Assembly: GCF_009389715.1 (NCBI RefSeq)
Contig: NW_024067666.1
Span: forward strand, 3,513,001 to 3,577,000
Reading direction: 5' to 3'
DNA length: 64,000 nucleotides
Source: Phoenix dactylifera
Lineage: Eukaryota > Streptophyta > Magnoliopsida > Arecales > Arecaceae
Shown here: piece by piece, positions 1 through 13,203 of the stretch
Position numbering within the stretch: the stretch's first letter is position 1
Layout: every line of letters starts with the position of its first letter
Program-made: the position numbers and the translations under genes
Notes under the pieces: generated by a model
Seen by the model: only the letters and a program-made list of their open reading frames with translations
Database searches by the model: none
What the model was told of the DNA's origin: nothing

Positions 1-2527
1 CGAATATCTGTTTAAGATCCCTGAGGTCCTTATTGGATTTGTGGAATTCAAGCTCCTTCAACCTTTTCTCTATTTCACTGTAAACTGACTCAGGTTGCTG
101 CTTCAGATGTGCTTCTTGGGATCCAAGTTTTGTTTTCTGGGGAATGTGGATTGTTTCCTGCTGTGTCCATGGTGCAGTTTCAATCGAGAGCCTTGAATTA
201 TTGACAGGATCAGACTTCTTCAACCGTGGAACAGAATCCTTAAGGGAGCTCTTTGGAGAGTGTAAGAGGTGATCCTTTCTGCTATCTTGAGTTGCTTGCG
301 ATGCCTTAGCTATGGGATTCCTATTTCTTTGTCCATTGAAAGGATCATTGGTTTTGCTTGTATAAGTTTCTGTCAGATTAACTGGCTTCTGACTAGCCAA
401 GCCCATGTGGGGCATCGGTTCCAGGCCCATGAGCTTTGCAACGACACTGGTAGGGCACTTGTGACTTCCCCATTCTTGCTGAAAATTTGAAGGTGTGGAT
501 ACTCCTTGGTTGATACTACTACTGTCCGAATCCTTCAAAATTGAGTTTGGTTTCAAGTCAAAGTTAGAACTTCTTAGAGAGCCTTCCCTGCTATCTAAGG
601 ATAGCCTAGGAAGCTCTTTGAGTCTTGAGACAGGTCTGCTGACATCTGGAGAATCCAGAGAAGGGCATGAAATTTCTCTTCCATCATAAGAGAGCCGTGG
701 AGCTTCCCTCGATACTGGAAAAAAATAAGTATCTTTTTCTTCGCATGATGATCTTGGTTGTTCACTAGCCTCTGAGCAATACCAAGGTGCTTCTTTGAGC
801 TTCACTAGTACTCGAAGGGATTCACTGAGATCATCAGGCAATCTGGATTTTCCATCTACACCAATCACGTAAGATCTATCTGCAGACTTGGACAGCTGCA
901 TGAGCCTTGGGGAGTCCCTATGCTTCAGCATCCGGTTCTTCACCTCCTCCTTTGTTGATGTTTTAATTGATAAACTGCGAGTTTCTCTGTGGATAGAGTC
1001 CTTAACAACATCTCGGAAATCAAGGGACTGGCGACCAGATTGAACTGATGCATATGATGGGTCACTGAGAGACTCATAGTAAATAGCTCTGCTAGTGACA
1101 TTAGAATTCTTCAACCCGACTGAATTCCTTATTGATCTCTCTAAGAAAGTTCGATCCATAGAGGAAGGCTTTTGTCGAGTTGATCCATTACACTCTAGAG
1201 AAGAAAATGATGAGCAGGATGAGGATGAAAAAGAAGTTCCTGATGACTCCATTGAAACACCTTGGTTCTCATTTGAGCTTTTGCTGTGATTTTTCTCCTG
1301 AAACATAGGTTATATGATCATAAATCCTCAGAAATAGCAGAAAAAGAAAGAGTTGTCATGACATCCAATTGGAAATCTTACCAGAACAATCTGTGGAGTG
1401 CATGCACCGCAATCTGCTCCAACACTACTGCTGTTTGAAAGGGCATGGCCTGTACAAATGTTATATGATCAATTAGGAGAAATAGTCAGGCATACACAGG
1501 GAAAGCAATAGAGAGCCAAATCAAATATTAGAAATGACAAGTAACTCTATCCAAACTTAAAACAAAAGAGATAAGGTAAAACACATCAAAATACGGACCA
1601 GGATTACTGGGCATCATTTCGAGAAGGTAGATATAGATATATTCTGTGAACTATCATTATCTGTACATAGACGGTTCATAGAGACAACGCATGCTTAATA
1701 TAACTCTGTAGGCAGTAGCCATTGGATTATAACAGAGACGCTAATTCGATCACCTTGCTTATTTAACACCATTAATTTCTACTAGATTGGAACCATAAAA
1801 GGAACAACTATGAGAACTCGATGGTTGAGTATTTCTACTATGATTGAAATGATGAATTGAGCATTTCCCGTCCCGATGGTAGCATTGATTGTCAAGTTGG
1901 TAATAAAAAGATGTGACATATAATTTTAATATCTCAAAGCAACATGTATTGTGTTAGAGATGATAAACATTTAAAAGTACCATACTCAAGAGCAGACAAC
2001 GGTCGGAGTAAGAACAGATATATACTTTCAGAGGATTGGATGCAGATTTGCAGAGAGAAACTTCCTATAGTTAAAGAATAGAAGCTTGGAGACAGAATCA
2101 ACTAGAAAACTATGGAACACCAAATCATAACAACTTCATTTTGATTTACAAATCCCAGCACCTCTATGTAGAATGAAAACTTTCATCGAAAAAAAAAAAG
2201 AAAAAAGAAGAGAGTGACTGAAGAAACTATGCTTCGTAATTTTTTGGAAATTAGCCAACCACGGTTCCCACTAAAAGTTTTGGAAATAAGAAATACAGCA
2301 ATGCAGCAAAACTACTATTAGAATGAACATGGGTTGATATCATGTAAGGAAGTAGAATATGTTGGCCAGGTACCTGAAGGAAACCTCTTATGGTTGTGTC
2401 CATTGAGGCGCCTTCCTTTGAAGATATGGTATCGGTCCAACATCTGAAAGACGCCATCGACGCACCCAATTTGCTTCTGCGCCTCCGTGTTTTCGTCAGC
2501 AAATGTATGAAGGAATTTTGCTGGCAT
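1..2527 (-). CDS. LNG: LONGIFOLIA/TRM-type protein, 5' part (gene continues past left edge)
   Basis: Three exons can be read on the minus strand: 2527-2374, 1449-1382 and 1297 to the window edge. They are joined by GT-AG introns of 924 and 84 bp and keep one frame for 506 residues. The N-terminus (MPAKFLHTFADEN, then KQIGC and a phenylalanine-glutamine-rich 'VFQMLDR' stretch) matches the start of LONGIFOLIA proteins. The family signature VVAKLMGLE lies at about residues 359-367, and near the edge the protein reads SEIEKRLKELEF, also typical of this family. The middle is serine-rich and low in complexity. The C-terminal domain (DUF4378 in family members) is outside the window. Known family members (LNG1/LNG2, TRM group) promote polar cell elongation of leaves and associate with microtubules. 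The ATG lies four bases after a good acceptor (TTTCAG), so an intron in the 5' leader is likely. A plain TRM paralogue rather than a true LNG orthologue cannot be excluded. Confidence 0.9.
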
Positions 2528-4307
2528 TTTCTGAAAGCCAAATTGTAGGATTAGAGCCTACGGTGAGAGGCTTGCAGAAGGTCCAGAATTGCAGTTAAAG
2601 AATCTCCTACAATCCTGAGGTGGTAACCCTTCCACAATTCCTCATAAAACCATCCACCCAATCATTACCTATAAGTAACACACAGCCCAGCTTTCATGGG
2701 ACCAAAACCTCTCACTGCATTAAAATTTCATTACAGAATAACAACCTTGGGCTCCTTCCAACTCATACACAACCAAATCTCATTACACTGAGGCCTCTTC
2801 CTTCAAAACCTTCACAGTAGTACAGGAGAAAACGATTCCTATACCAATCTCTATCAGTAACTCAGAAGGTACATAAATGGAAAACCCAGTACACCAAGCC
2901 CCTCCTAATTGCTTCAAACCTTCCAATGAGAAGAAGAGGGGCAAAAAAGGAGGACAAATATATAGAGAGGAAGGGGAAACTAACACCTTGTTCACCTTCA
3001 ATGCCTCTCCAGCAGTGCACCAATATCAGCAAGCCCAAGAGAGCAGCTCTAGGGAGCACCAAATGAGAAGATGGTGATGGTAAATACTTGGTTGGCCTTC
3101 TTATTTCTCTCTGTCACTCTTCTTTTTTGGTCTGGTCCAGTTAGGAAAAGCAGAGGAGGAGATGTGAGATCATCAAACGAATCTAATGATCCCCAAGGGA
3201 ATGAGGAGTTGAGGTGGGGGGAAACAGGTTTGATAAGGTGGGTGTTTTATGTCCCCAATGATGAAGAGGCCGCAAGGGCTTTGGTCCCTTCACATCAACC
3301 CACGTGCCCAACCATGCATAAGTTAAGTACGTTTCCAAATTTCAACTACTTTGTCCATCTTTCACATCTAGATTACTTAGAACTAGAAGAGACCACTCGT
3401 AGAAAACATATCCATTTAGTTCTGATATCCAAGTTATTTCACATTATTATAGCATGGTTCTTAGCTAAATATTGTACTATTATATAGAGGTGGTTCACCT
3501 CTATGTGATCTCTAATCGTTCACAGCAGTTGTCCATGAGATGGTGCATTTCTTTTCTGATCAATTTATATTCAAATATTAAATCATTATCATGGCGCCCA
3601 CATTGATAAAAACTTATCATCCAAAGGTTCTTAAAGCTTGTTTCATGTCCAATATATTAGTTCTAAAAAATGATTGAAGAATGAATGGAGAGAAGTGTGA
3701 GCACAGTGCATTAATAGATGATGACCTGCGAAAGACGGCAGTTTTTGACAAAGGCGGGGGCATGGTGGATGTGGCAGAGGAATCTCACATGCTACCATGT
3801 TCTTCTCGTTCTCCCTCCAAATGCCACCCGGAGAGGTTAAAAGACTGCAGCCTCTAGGAATAAAGAGGGGGAAGTATTGGGTCTTCTCTTAGTTTACATG
3901 AAATGATTTTTTTACGTGTGCTAGAGGTTCATATGATTCATTTAGATCTTGATTTTGGCTTGTATTTTAAGGGATTATAGTGTAAATTTTAATAATCCAT
4001 ATTGCAAGTATTATGATGTCATCATTCTTGAAAGTTGCAAGATTAGAGGAGGCATAGTATGTTCTGATTATATTTGATCTTCAGCATATAAATTTCGAGG
4101 GCGGAATTCAATTAAGGGGAATAATTTGGTCTTTAACAGTAGAATTGATTTTCTCTTGGAGTGGTTCAGTTTGCTCTTCTCAACCTGGGTAGCAATAGTT
4201 TAAGGACGTGCTAGAGCCCTGCAAGTAGCATCCGGACCCTTCCATTTAAAAACAATTGAAACTCTAATCAATGAGTAAAACATGAGCCGCATCCATTAAT
4301 AATCATC
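2528..4307. other. upstream region and leader of the LONGIFOLIA-type gene
   Basis: The part up to about 2930 is probably leader exon and leader intron of the minus-strand gene. A plus-strand open frame at 3071-3487 begins with a hydrophobic stretch but resembles nothing I recognise. Beyond 3500 the DNA is AT-rich and I see no gene. Confidence 0.4.
2959..2964 (-). promoter_or_regulatory. candidate TATA box for the LONGIFOLIA-type gene
   Basis: A TATATA core in CTCTATATATTTG lies on the minus strand about 430 bp upstream of the LNG start codon. This fits a leader carrying an intron that ends just before the ATG. The transcription start is inferred, not seen. Confidence 0.3.
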
Positions 4308-4763
4308 TACGAGGAGTCGTACAAGCATATATTCAGTCAGACATTAGTTATGCAATATGTAGGTCTTGAACACTTATACAAGATTAAAAAATCTAAGTAA
4401 TACTTTTCAGCTAATTTTTTTGGGTAAGGTCTTAGTTTGTTGCAAATAGTATTAGAGTAGATCCAGCCCATGACTTATGTGGAGTAGGGGACACTGCAGC
4501 ATGGGCCCATTTGGCCTAAACACATGCTGATGGTGGTATTTATGATTGAATATATGGTATTTATCATTAAATTTGGATAGATTTAGATCTTTAGTCCGGT
4601 GAAGATACTAGAGCTTAATTAGGAAAAGTATGTGAGGATCCAGGTACACGTTTGGTTCTACATTGGCTATACACCAGATAAATCTTGGATACTCATACAA
4701 AGATAAGGAATCCAAATAACATTTTTCGACTAGTCTTTTTGGATAAGATCTTAAGTCGTTATA
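4308..4763 (+). mobile_element. TRIM retrotransposon, family A, copy 1
   Basis: Two diverged direct repeats of about 135 bp (4308-4444 and 4631-4763) flank an internal part of about 186 bp. Both repeats end in the family pattern 'TTTTTGG.TAAG.TCTTA...GTT'. The internal part starts with TAGTATTAGAGT (4447-4458), a worn version of the TGGTATCAGAGT primer site seen in copy 2, which resembles the complement of initiator tRNA-Met. There is no open frame, as expected of a non-autonomous TRIM. The divergence between the two LTRs indicates an old insertion. Confidence 0.72.
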
Positions 4764-7700
4764 CCTCTATCATTCAGAACTTCAGATCTTAAAATTTTAA
4801 GCGGAGATCATCAGATCAACCAGTCTATAGAATATGTAAGCTAAGATAAAAAAATAACCGGCACTTGATAGTTGTTTAGTTGTGGTGTCAAATATGTTGG
4901 AGAAAGCAAATGATGTCATCTTCATACTCTTATGTAAGGAGATGATAGTTAGTGCTGAAGTTATTTTCTTTTAGGTAGTTTTTTCCTTGAATCAGTTGTT
5001 AATTCTAGAAAAAATTACATTCAAGTGGCCTCCAGGACAAAAGACAAGGGTCCAGCTATATTTTCTTCCAAGCAGATACACGATCTTGTCTTTTTTTTTG
5101 GGTGTGTGTGACTGAAGGGGATGTAAAACCCATCAAATTTTATTAAAAGTAAAAAATGCAATGACTATCAACTTTGCACCTGTTCATCTACAGAGAGGAG
5201 ATAAAGTTGCTGACTCATATTTGACTGAAGAAGTAGACACCACTTCATGCATGTCTTTAAATGTTGTGCAACGTGGAGTTATTTTAAACACAGGTAGAAT
5301 TTAGGACAGACAGTAACATTGAGTTGGATATGTAGTAAAACTAATTGTCCAACATCACCAAGAATTAACACTAATAGAGGAGGATTAGTTAAGGAGCATG
5401 GAGACCAACAACTATTAGGATGGGAAAAGTGAGAAATGTTTTAGAGATGCATTCTACTTTTAGTGACTTATCCCTATAGTAGGAAACATATTCTCACTAA
5501 TGTCTTTAAGTTTATGATTCATTCAAGAACGTACCATCTTCCAACATTTCTTGTCTAATATCCTCTGCTCTATTTTCCCCTAAAGTGTCATCTCTCTCTC
5601 TCTCTCTCTCTCTCTAAATTGATCCTACCAAGAAATGCATGAATTCTGAACTAAAGTGACTCCAAAAAAAAAAAAAAAAAAAACTAAATTGCATAACCAT
5701 CCAACCTAGCCTAATGTGCTTTGGTACCTTGATGGAAACGACACTTCCAGTACATCTTTCCACTATGAATGCAAACCTGCATGAAATGCTAGTTCTGGAT
5801 ACAAGTCCTCAATTTATTAGCAAACTTAGGAAGACACAAAGCATTGGAGATGCTAACATGTTTTTGTTTGTAAATGAATCTTAGGGATGAGATCCCTCAT
5901 GGTCCCTACCATCCTGCATAAAGGGCCATGCATGTTCGATAGCAAGTTCAGTCTGTTGCGGAATGCATACAGTCCAGTCTGCAATCGGACAATGAGAACA
6001 AGTTCACAGAGGACACAAGTTGTTCCATTTCATGCAAGGAGTTTGTTGGCAGCTGTGAATTGGACCACATTGTAAGAAGATCCTCAGCACACCAAAGTCC
6101 AAACTGCTTGTCAGTCAGTATGATATAAATGACTACTATGGTTTAAAAAATTCAGATACAAATCTGATATCCCTGTACGAGATGTTACCGGATCCAATCT
6201 CAAAGTAAATTTGCTCTTGGTTTTGCGACTTACTGCTTTTAAAGGATTTGGATCTTATGACTAATCAAATTTGATCCAATCATTTATTATTGGATTTGGG
6301 TTTGGATCATTATACTAACCAACCTGAATCCAGCCGTCGCCGCCTCTTAATTTAGGTGAAAACATTGTCTTAGTTCCAACTAACATCTTAAAAATGGAGG
6401 GGGTGGATAATGAGAATAAAAGGACTTTTTCCTATTCAGAATAATAATAAAAAAAAGTATAGTAGAATAATCATATTGCTATAATAATAACAACAAACAC
6501 TGACATGAATACTGGTAAACAACAAAAAGCAGATTAGTTCACCAAAACCAAAGAGAAGTCCCAAGTCAAGTCACAGCAGCTGTTACTTGGTAAAAAAAGG
6601 CTTATGAATATTTCATGAGAAGTGGAGGCAGTGAAAATGGTCATTTTTTTTTAAAGGGAACATTTCTGAAGATGTAGTCAGCAGGTAAAGGAGATTGGAA
6701 AATGACAGTGGGAAAGCATTGAACTTGCAGAGCCTTCCCAGAGCACAAAAACCCTCTTCTACAATATGATGTCCTGACACTCTTCACATGCCCATCAGAC
6801 AGCTCCAGACACACCCACAGGGAGTGTGAAGTCTCCAACCTTAGTATTATATTCAAGTTACAACTGTTACACTGCAGAGGAAATATACCATGGAAGGTAG
6901 CCTCAGCATCCAATCTAAAATAAATGTAATAAAATTCTCCTCTGAGTGAGAATGATGTGCTCTTATCTTACATCTGTGCTTTTGTGACTCTTGAGATGAG
7001 AATGATATCTAACTTTTTGTTTAAATATCCCTAGACCTTGTCATCAAGTTTATATGAATAGAAATAAGTCCTCCCCAGTCAATTCTTTATTGTGATCTTG
7101 CATGCTTCCTTATGAACATGAGGTGGCCCTTGGCTTTCTGTAGTTGCCATTGTATTTGAAATGGCTTCAAGAGGCATTATCTTATCTTCCTCAGACTATT
7201 TCTCTCAAAAGATTAGTCCATGAATCATTATGTTATCTTATACCCTAAAGACTATTGCATAGAAGCATGTGCATGTGTGCATCTATAAGTGGGTATATGC
7301 AGATGCTAGGGTATGACCCTATGAAGGGATGGGGGGATGCCCTACAGGGAAAGGTGATGTTGATTGGGGAGATGTGGGATAAAGAATGAGGGATGCACCA
7401 CCACATGCATAAAGTGGGAGAGATCACATGGGTTGGTGCCCTTGGCAGGGCCAACTTGTTCATCTCAATCATCCCAACCATGTTCCAAGAAACAACCACC
7501 ATTAATTTGCACAACTAGATTTGCACATGATGCCCTAATTTTCTAAGAAGCTTCCCCCACCAAATCACAATGTGCCCAAGGGATGTCAGAAGGTTGGGTG
7601 TTGGTGGGATCAGCCACAGAGTCTCCCATTTAGCTTGTAATGAAGATCTAAAGGTGGATCAGTGGACAGGTGAAATGACTGCGTTGTTCGATAATGATTC

Positions 7701-9897
7701 ACTTTCATCATAGTTCAATAATGATTCACTCTCAGCAAGGAAATCACTATCTTGGATATATATACTTGGCTACAAATTCTAGTTATCTACTTTGAATAAT
7801 ATTGAAAAGATTGCTTCCACATGAGTTAATAAGCACTAGTTATTAGGTCCATTGTCAATTGGGAAGGAGTTTTTTTTTCCCATATGGATAAATGCAATAC
7901 AACAGAGACTTCAAGATTCTTGTAGGATTATGGTTTAATGATTGACATAGTTGGCATTACTTTTCTGACATGCATGAGAAAGTGCACTTGTTTTACTTGT
8001 TTGTTAATTTGATAAAAGAAAAAGAAAACAATACTGCCCTGCAGTGAGATAAATAGTATTGAATGTTGACATAAAATTCTGAATTTGCCGGACATTTTCT
8101 TGGCAAATGGAATTTAAACATACAAAATCTTTCTATCTTTGTGAATAGTGTTGTCTTGTTGAAGCAACTGAACATGCAGGTGACAGGGCTTGAATATTGG
8201 CTTACCATAAGACAAGGATGTTACATGTTAGGAGATATCTTCAAACATGAAAAGAAGCTCCTCTTTTAATAATTACAACTTGGAGTCAAGTGCATGAATT
8301 TAGGTTCTGATATTTATTTACGTTCTAGATTTCTCTTTTTGATTCCCTGTGATCCATAGCCCTTTTGCTGCAACAAATTTAAAAAACTTATTAGTGAAGC
8401 AACTGCATTATTGGTTATCCTTTCCTTTCAGGACATAATCTATGGGGACCTTTTTCTACTTTTTGGGGGGGCGGTGGGGCGCGCGAAGTATACGAAAACC
8501 AGAAAAGAAAAAAAGTTCTCCAATTCCTATATATGTTAACAGCACCCAAGATTTTGTTAGCATGAAAGATTTCGTTACCTTTCAATCTTCTCATACGCGA
8601 TCAGCGTTGTTAATTTAAGGTGTCTCAATATGCAACAAAGTTTTCCTAGACTGAAGAGTATAATAAAAAGATTAAAACTTACCCTCTGTGGTCAGAAAAG
8701 ATTAAGCTTTCCCTTGATGTTACAAAGCCTATTTCATTGTTCCTCTCGTTTAGGAGCTGACAGATATGACACAAGGGAAAAGCAACACTAACATAGAATG
8801 AAGATATCCCAAGTTATGGAACTCATCCAACTCAAAGATAATGCACCATCTCTGGTTCACAATGGAGAAAATTTATCCTGCCAACTTAAACTTTATCTGC
8901 AAAAGAACATCAAAGTGTACCACTACTGCCAACCAAAATGGCCTCACATCATGTGAGGGTGGGCCAATAGAGATGAGCAGACTGCCAATTTACCAGGGAA
9001 CTCTCTTTAATTCACATGTGATCTCCTCCCAATCATAGAGTCCTTGCTGTCTCTAACTGCAAATATCCTGGTGGCTGGTCTATCTGAAACTGAAAGAGAT
9101 GGCTGTCCGGCTCATGATCCTACTGGATTCGGGACAAAGGCAGGTGAAGGCCCATGTGATCTAGTAGCAAGGATTGCGACATCTTAATGGTATCCATTTC
9201 ATGCTGATGGGAATCCTTGAGTTGGATTTGTTGTGAAAACAATGCCGATCCAGATCACAAAGCAGTTTTAAAACCTGTCTTCTTGGTTGAAAGGTTATCA
9301 GAGAGATTCTTCAGCTTTCTTCATCCAGAACATCACTACCCATGCATTCTGACCGCAGGTTTCGAGGTCTTTGCATTCGATATGCTGTTTAGTTTAAATG
9401 GATCATTTCAGTATTCACATGGCAAATTGAATTTAACTAATCATGTCAGTGACTATTAAACTAACAACTGGCTCAAGCAAGCAGAATTGGTCCCCTTTGC
9501 TGCTTTGCATCTGCAACACAACAGCTACAGATAGTGGTCTACTCTATTATCGAACAGAATCTCTTTTGTTTAGTTCTAATGTTCTGCCTGGAGTTTTTCC
9601 TGTGCTTCTGATGCATGTATCTTGCTCAGAATGATATGAAGATGGTACAATATGCTCTTGAGAGATATAAGCTCATTCTTTTCCTTCAATCTGGGGGTCT
9701 GTTCTTTAGTCATGGCAGGAGTTTCGTTCACTAGGTAAGATAATATATACAAGGATTTCACAGATCCGTGTCAATTAGTACTGTGTCACTTTTTAAGATA
9801 ATATGTACATGGCAATGGATTAAAATCTCAATCAGTACTCCATCACTGCTGACAAAACATGTACATGGCAATGGATCAAAGTGAATGTGCTTGTTGT
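4764..9897. other. intergenic, no gene recognised
   Basis: AT-rich DNA with short simple repeats (a TC tract at 5591-5615 and an A tract at 5664-5683) and short chance open frames lacking recognisable domains. A G-rich patch (8464-8482) with a run of seven G and GCGCGC stands out from the AT-rich context. I see no exon structure with splice signals. Confidence 0.5.
5591..5615. repeat. (TC)12 microsatellite
   Basis: Uninterrupted TC dinucleotide tract, followed about 50 bp later by a run of about 20 A. Confidence 0.95.
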
Positions 9898-10333
9898 TGT
9901 AATAACCCAGGACCTCACCCAAAATGGCTAGCCGGAAGATATTATTTGAGTTTCTTGATTCTGTTTAAGTACCCAAGATCTATCCAGCGAATAAATGATG
10001 TGGGACTAAATACACGCCCGCATGGGTCCTAACATACTTCTCTGTTTAAGTTTTGACATTTTTGTCAGACTAAGGATTCAAATTCATTCAATCTAATCAC
10101 AAGCACCACGATCGGCCCGTGGTCAGCCCCATTAGATTCGTCTTACAGTATCCCCTAGTCAACATAGGTTATGGGTCGGATCCACTCTGATACCATTTGT
10201 AACAATTCAGGATCTCATCCAAAATGGCTAGCCAGAAGGTATTATTTGAGTTCCTTGATCCTATATAAGTACTTAAGATCTATTCAGTGAATAATCGATG
10301 TTGGACTAAACACACGCCGGCACGGTCCTAATA
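9898..10333 (-). mobile_element. TRIM retrotransposon, family A, copy 2 (best preserved)
   Basis: Two direct repeats of about 135 bp (9898-10032 and 10198-10333) share the blocks 'CACCCAAAATGGCTAGCC', 'GTACCCAAGATCTA' and 'GGGACTAAA.ACACGCC'. They flank an internal part of 165 bp. Read on the minus strand, the first LTR ends in TTACA and is followed by TGGTATCAGAGTGG (10195-10182), the expected primer-binding site against initiator tRNA-Met. This fixes the element's orientation. No coding capacity. The repeats differ at roughly one base in eight by eye. A short target duplication is possible (GTTGT before, ATTGT after) but not clear. Confidence 0.85.
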
Positions 10334-11273
10334 ATTGTACAGCATAAGGTGACGTTGTATAGCATGGTGCTGGTCCTAATAATCTCTGTGCAAAGATCAG
10401 AGGCCAATAAATGTACCGAAAAGCTGCCACCGGGAAAGCCAAAGGATATAACAACGCTGCTAGATGAGTTATTCAGTAAACAAAGTCCTCGATTCATGAG
10501 GTTCAAAATGAATTTGTCGTCAAATAATTCAAGTCCAGGCACTTGAGCCATCCAAAACATGCAGTGAAATAAGGGCAGCCAACTCATTTTCTACAGCTAA
10601 TTGGTGTTATCAAAGCTAATCTTCTTACTTCGTTTAGTTATCAGCGACAGATTGCCAACAGACTGTGACAAAACAGAGGACTTGGCACCTTCAATCACCC
10701 GGCAAACAGTATTTTGCTAGGATTGAAACTCATATCAAATTTGCTGATGAATGATATATTGATGAAAGAAGCAGCATAGAACATTCAAGCAATGGAAAAG
10801 CATCAATGTCGAGTGTCGAGGGCTTCATGGATACGCGAGACTCGCAATTCCTGAAAACAGAAAAAGCCAGTGAGAAGAAGTTCTTGACATGGCATGCCAT
10901 GCAGCAGCGACAAACAAGAACATATGATGGTAAAAGTTAACAAAGAGCATCACACATTTTAACATCAAACTACCTCTGGTTCAAGAGAAACCTAGCCTTC
11001 AAAAAACTTGCAGAGCGAACAATTACAAGTGATGTGGAAAAGTGGAGCAGGAGATGAGTTTCCTTAGTGCAAAACTGGCTGCAGTTTTACAAAACTGAAA
11101 CTAGATTACAACAGATTGCATCATTCGCCAGAAATTGGTGGTCAGACTCATTATAACAATGCTGTGATTCTCTCGCTGCAAGAAAACCAACCACAGCCTG
11201 TGACGCAATGTCGATTGTCCTGATTTTGGAGCTGCTATAACAGTCAAATACTGCTGATAAAAGTAATTATTTC
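10334..11273. other. intergenic, no gene recognised
   Basis: Sequence between two TRIM elements. Short open frames in both directions have no recognisable domain, and no repeat was noticed. Confidence 0.5.
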
Positions 11274-11800
11274 TGTCACGCCCCCTCCTGCGCAGAGCAC
11301 GTGAGGCACCCAGTGCTCACGTGGGGGCCACATGAGGGGAAATCACGGAGCTCCCCTGCCAGATATTGTTCGGTTCCGGGGCTTCATGCAAGCGTCCTTC
11401 ACCCCTCCCCGGTTTTGTTTTTCATCCAAAATGCGTCTGCAAGATTGGGAGACATCCGCCTCATATGCTCAGGTTCTGAAACGAGTTTTTCCGATATGGA
11501 ACTATTGGGCCTCACACCCTTTCCATCATCGGACGAGTCATCCTCGGCTCTGAAACCAAATGTCACGCCCCCGCCTGCGCGGAGCACGTGAGGCATCCAA
11601 TGCCCACGTGGGGGCCACATGAGGAGGAACACAAGGCTCTCCTGCCAGATATTGTCCGTTTTCAGGGTTTCACGCAAGCATCCTTCACCCCTCCCCGATT
11701 TTGTTTTCCACCCAAAACGCGTCTGCAAGATTAGAAGACACCTGCCTCATATGCCTAGACTCTGGAACGAGTCTTTCCGATGTTGGACTATTAGGCCTCA
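11274..11800 (-). mobile_element. TRIM-like element, family B, with a 46-bp internal part
   Basis: Two direct repeats of about 240 bp (11274-11514 and 11561-11800) both begin TGTCACGCCCC and end GCCTCA. They are about 85-90 % alike by eye and are separated by only 46 bp. On the minus strand the distal LTR ends in TGACA and is followed by TGGTTTCAGAGCC (11559-11547), one base from the tRNA-Met-type primer site TGGTATCAGAGCC. The LTRs are GC-rich against AT-rich flanks, which is why several chance open frames appear here. There is no protein-coding domain. The alternative, a tandem pair of solo LTRs, is less likely given the primer-like site at the correct position. Confidence 0.68.
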
Positions 11801-12906
11801 TAATTTCTCATCCTAAACCATACATAGGAACCAAAGTTCTTTCTTCAGCAATTTATCAGAAAAAAACCCAGACAATGAGAAGATGATTAAGGACACAGAA
11901 GTCAACCTAATGTAGTTTTCTCATTTGGTTAAGCAAACGCCTGAGAATGAAGTTATCTTTATCTATACGCGTACTATCTTCACTGCAATGCACCCAATGC
12001 TTTTCTAAAGTTGTGCTATGACTTGAATGAAGCACATTGCTCCCTTATTTCTCTACCTTGATGCTCGAGAATGATAGGGTGGCAGTCAATAGCTTTTAAA
12101 ATTATACAACTAACACATATTCAGCATGATGTGCATGCATGTGTGCATTCTATCATGAATCATGTACTACTACATGGCGAATGGACATGAAACCTTCATG
12201 AAAGCTTTGAACACCTGTCATGAGTAATCCATGCATACATATAGATAGATCTCTATCATTGTCACTACAATAGCACAACATTCCTTTCTTGATTCCACCA
12301 GAATCGAGTTATCTAATTGTTCCGAACAAACCACAGGATCTGGTCAGCATTCCTCAAGGAGCTGGAACTTGGGAGTAGGTTTGTGCGAGAAGATCTTTAT
12401 TCAATTACTCTACCCTTCATCCTCTACCCAACCCCTCATAAACCTTTCCTCTACTTGCAACCTGTGACTAAAAGCACCCTTTCAATCACTCAGGTCTAGA
12501 GCATGAGATACTCTCCTTTCGAACTTTTTAAGGCCCTTCTCTTTTGCAGTCCTTTATCAATTCTTTCTTGATCTGAGAGGAGTATCTTCTTCCTCTCTAT
12601 TTGCTACTGAAAGAAACCAGTTTAAATCGAATCAAATTTTGGTCCTCCATATCTGGCATACTTTTTCTATTGGACTGGATAATCTTCCTGTGGTCATAGA
12701 CCCAAGAAGTTTCATGCATCAGGAGAACATAAACTCCAATGGGTCATGAACCTAGATTTAGCTAGAAGAAGTGCATTGCAGCTAGGATAAGTTCTATGAA
12801 CTGTAAATCTCCATTTGCAGATTATTGTAAACTTCTTTTAGTTATATTTTATGATTTTCTTCTGAGATACATCCTGGGAATGCTATTTCTTGTTATTTGG
12901 CATTTC
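11801..12906. other. intergenic, no gene recognised
   Basis: AT-rich DNA with several short chance open frames and no recognised domain or repeat. Confidence 0.5.
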
Positions 12907-13190
12907 AAGTGTGAGGCCCAGCCTCATTGGGCCGGCCTGTTGGACCGGCCCAGCACCCAATCACGGCCCGAAGGCCTGTTTTAGTCAAAAACAGGGCAGA
13001 GCTCTGGTTGATCGCGGCAAAGGAGGAAGAGTCCTCCCCTGACGAACTCCGCCGGAGGCTAGGATAAGCCTAGCCTCCACTACTATTTAGAGCCCCTCGA
13101 CCTCCACCGGTGATTATCGAGCTCCCTTTTCCTATCATACCCACAACAACACAAAGCCAAACGTTTCATTTAACTCTCAAATCCATCCCA
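12907..13190. mobile_element. GC-rich insert, possibly an LTR fragment
   Basis: A sharply GC-rich block in AT-rich DNA. It contains repeated GGCC motifs, an 8-bp inverted repeat (AGGCTAGG/CCTAGCCT) and then a TATTTAGAG motif followed by a pyrimidine-rich stretch. This layout resembles the promoter part of a long retrotransposon LTR, but no partner LTR or coding region is visible, so the call is an inference. Confidence 0.25.
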
Positions 13191-13203
13191 ATCAACTTCT
13201 ATG

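Noticed and set aside
3071-3487. 138-codon open frame with a signal-peptide-like start
   Set aside because: It lies in the upstream region of the LONGIFOLIA-type gene, has no recognisable domain after the hydrophobic start, and its C-terminal half looks like random AT-rich translation.
7240-7560. Possible miRNA precursor (GC-richer patch with partial self-complementarity)
   Set aside because: No mature sequence of a conserved plant miRNA I remember was found, and no long stem could be drawn.
11301-11728. Several open frames of 70-110 codons on both strands
   Set aside because: They are translations of the GC-rich TRIM-like LTRs and appear in similar form in both LTR copies.
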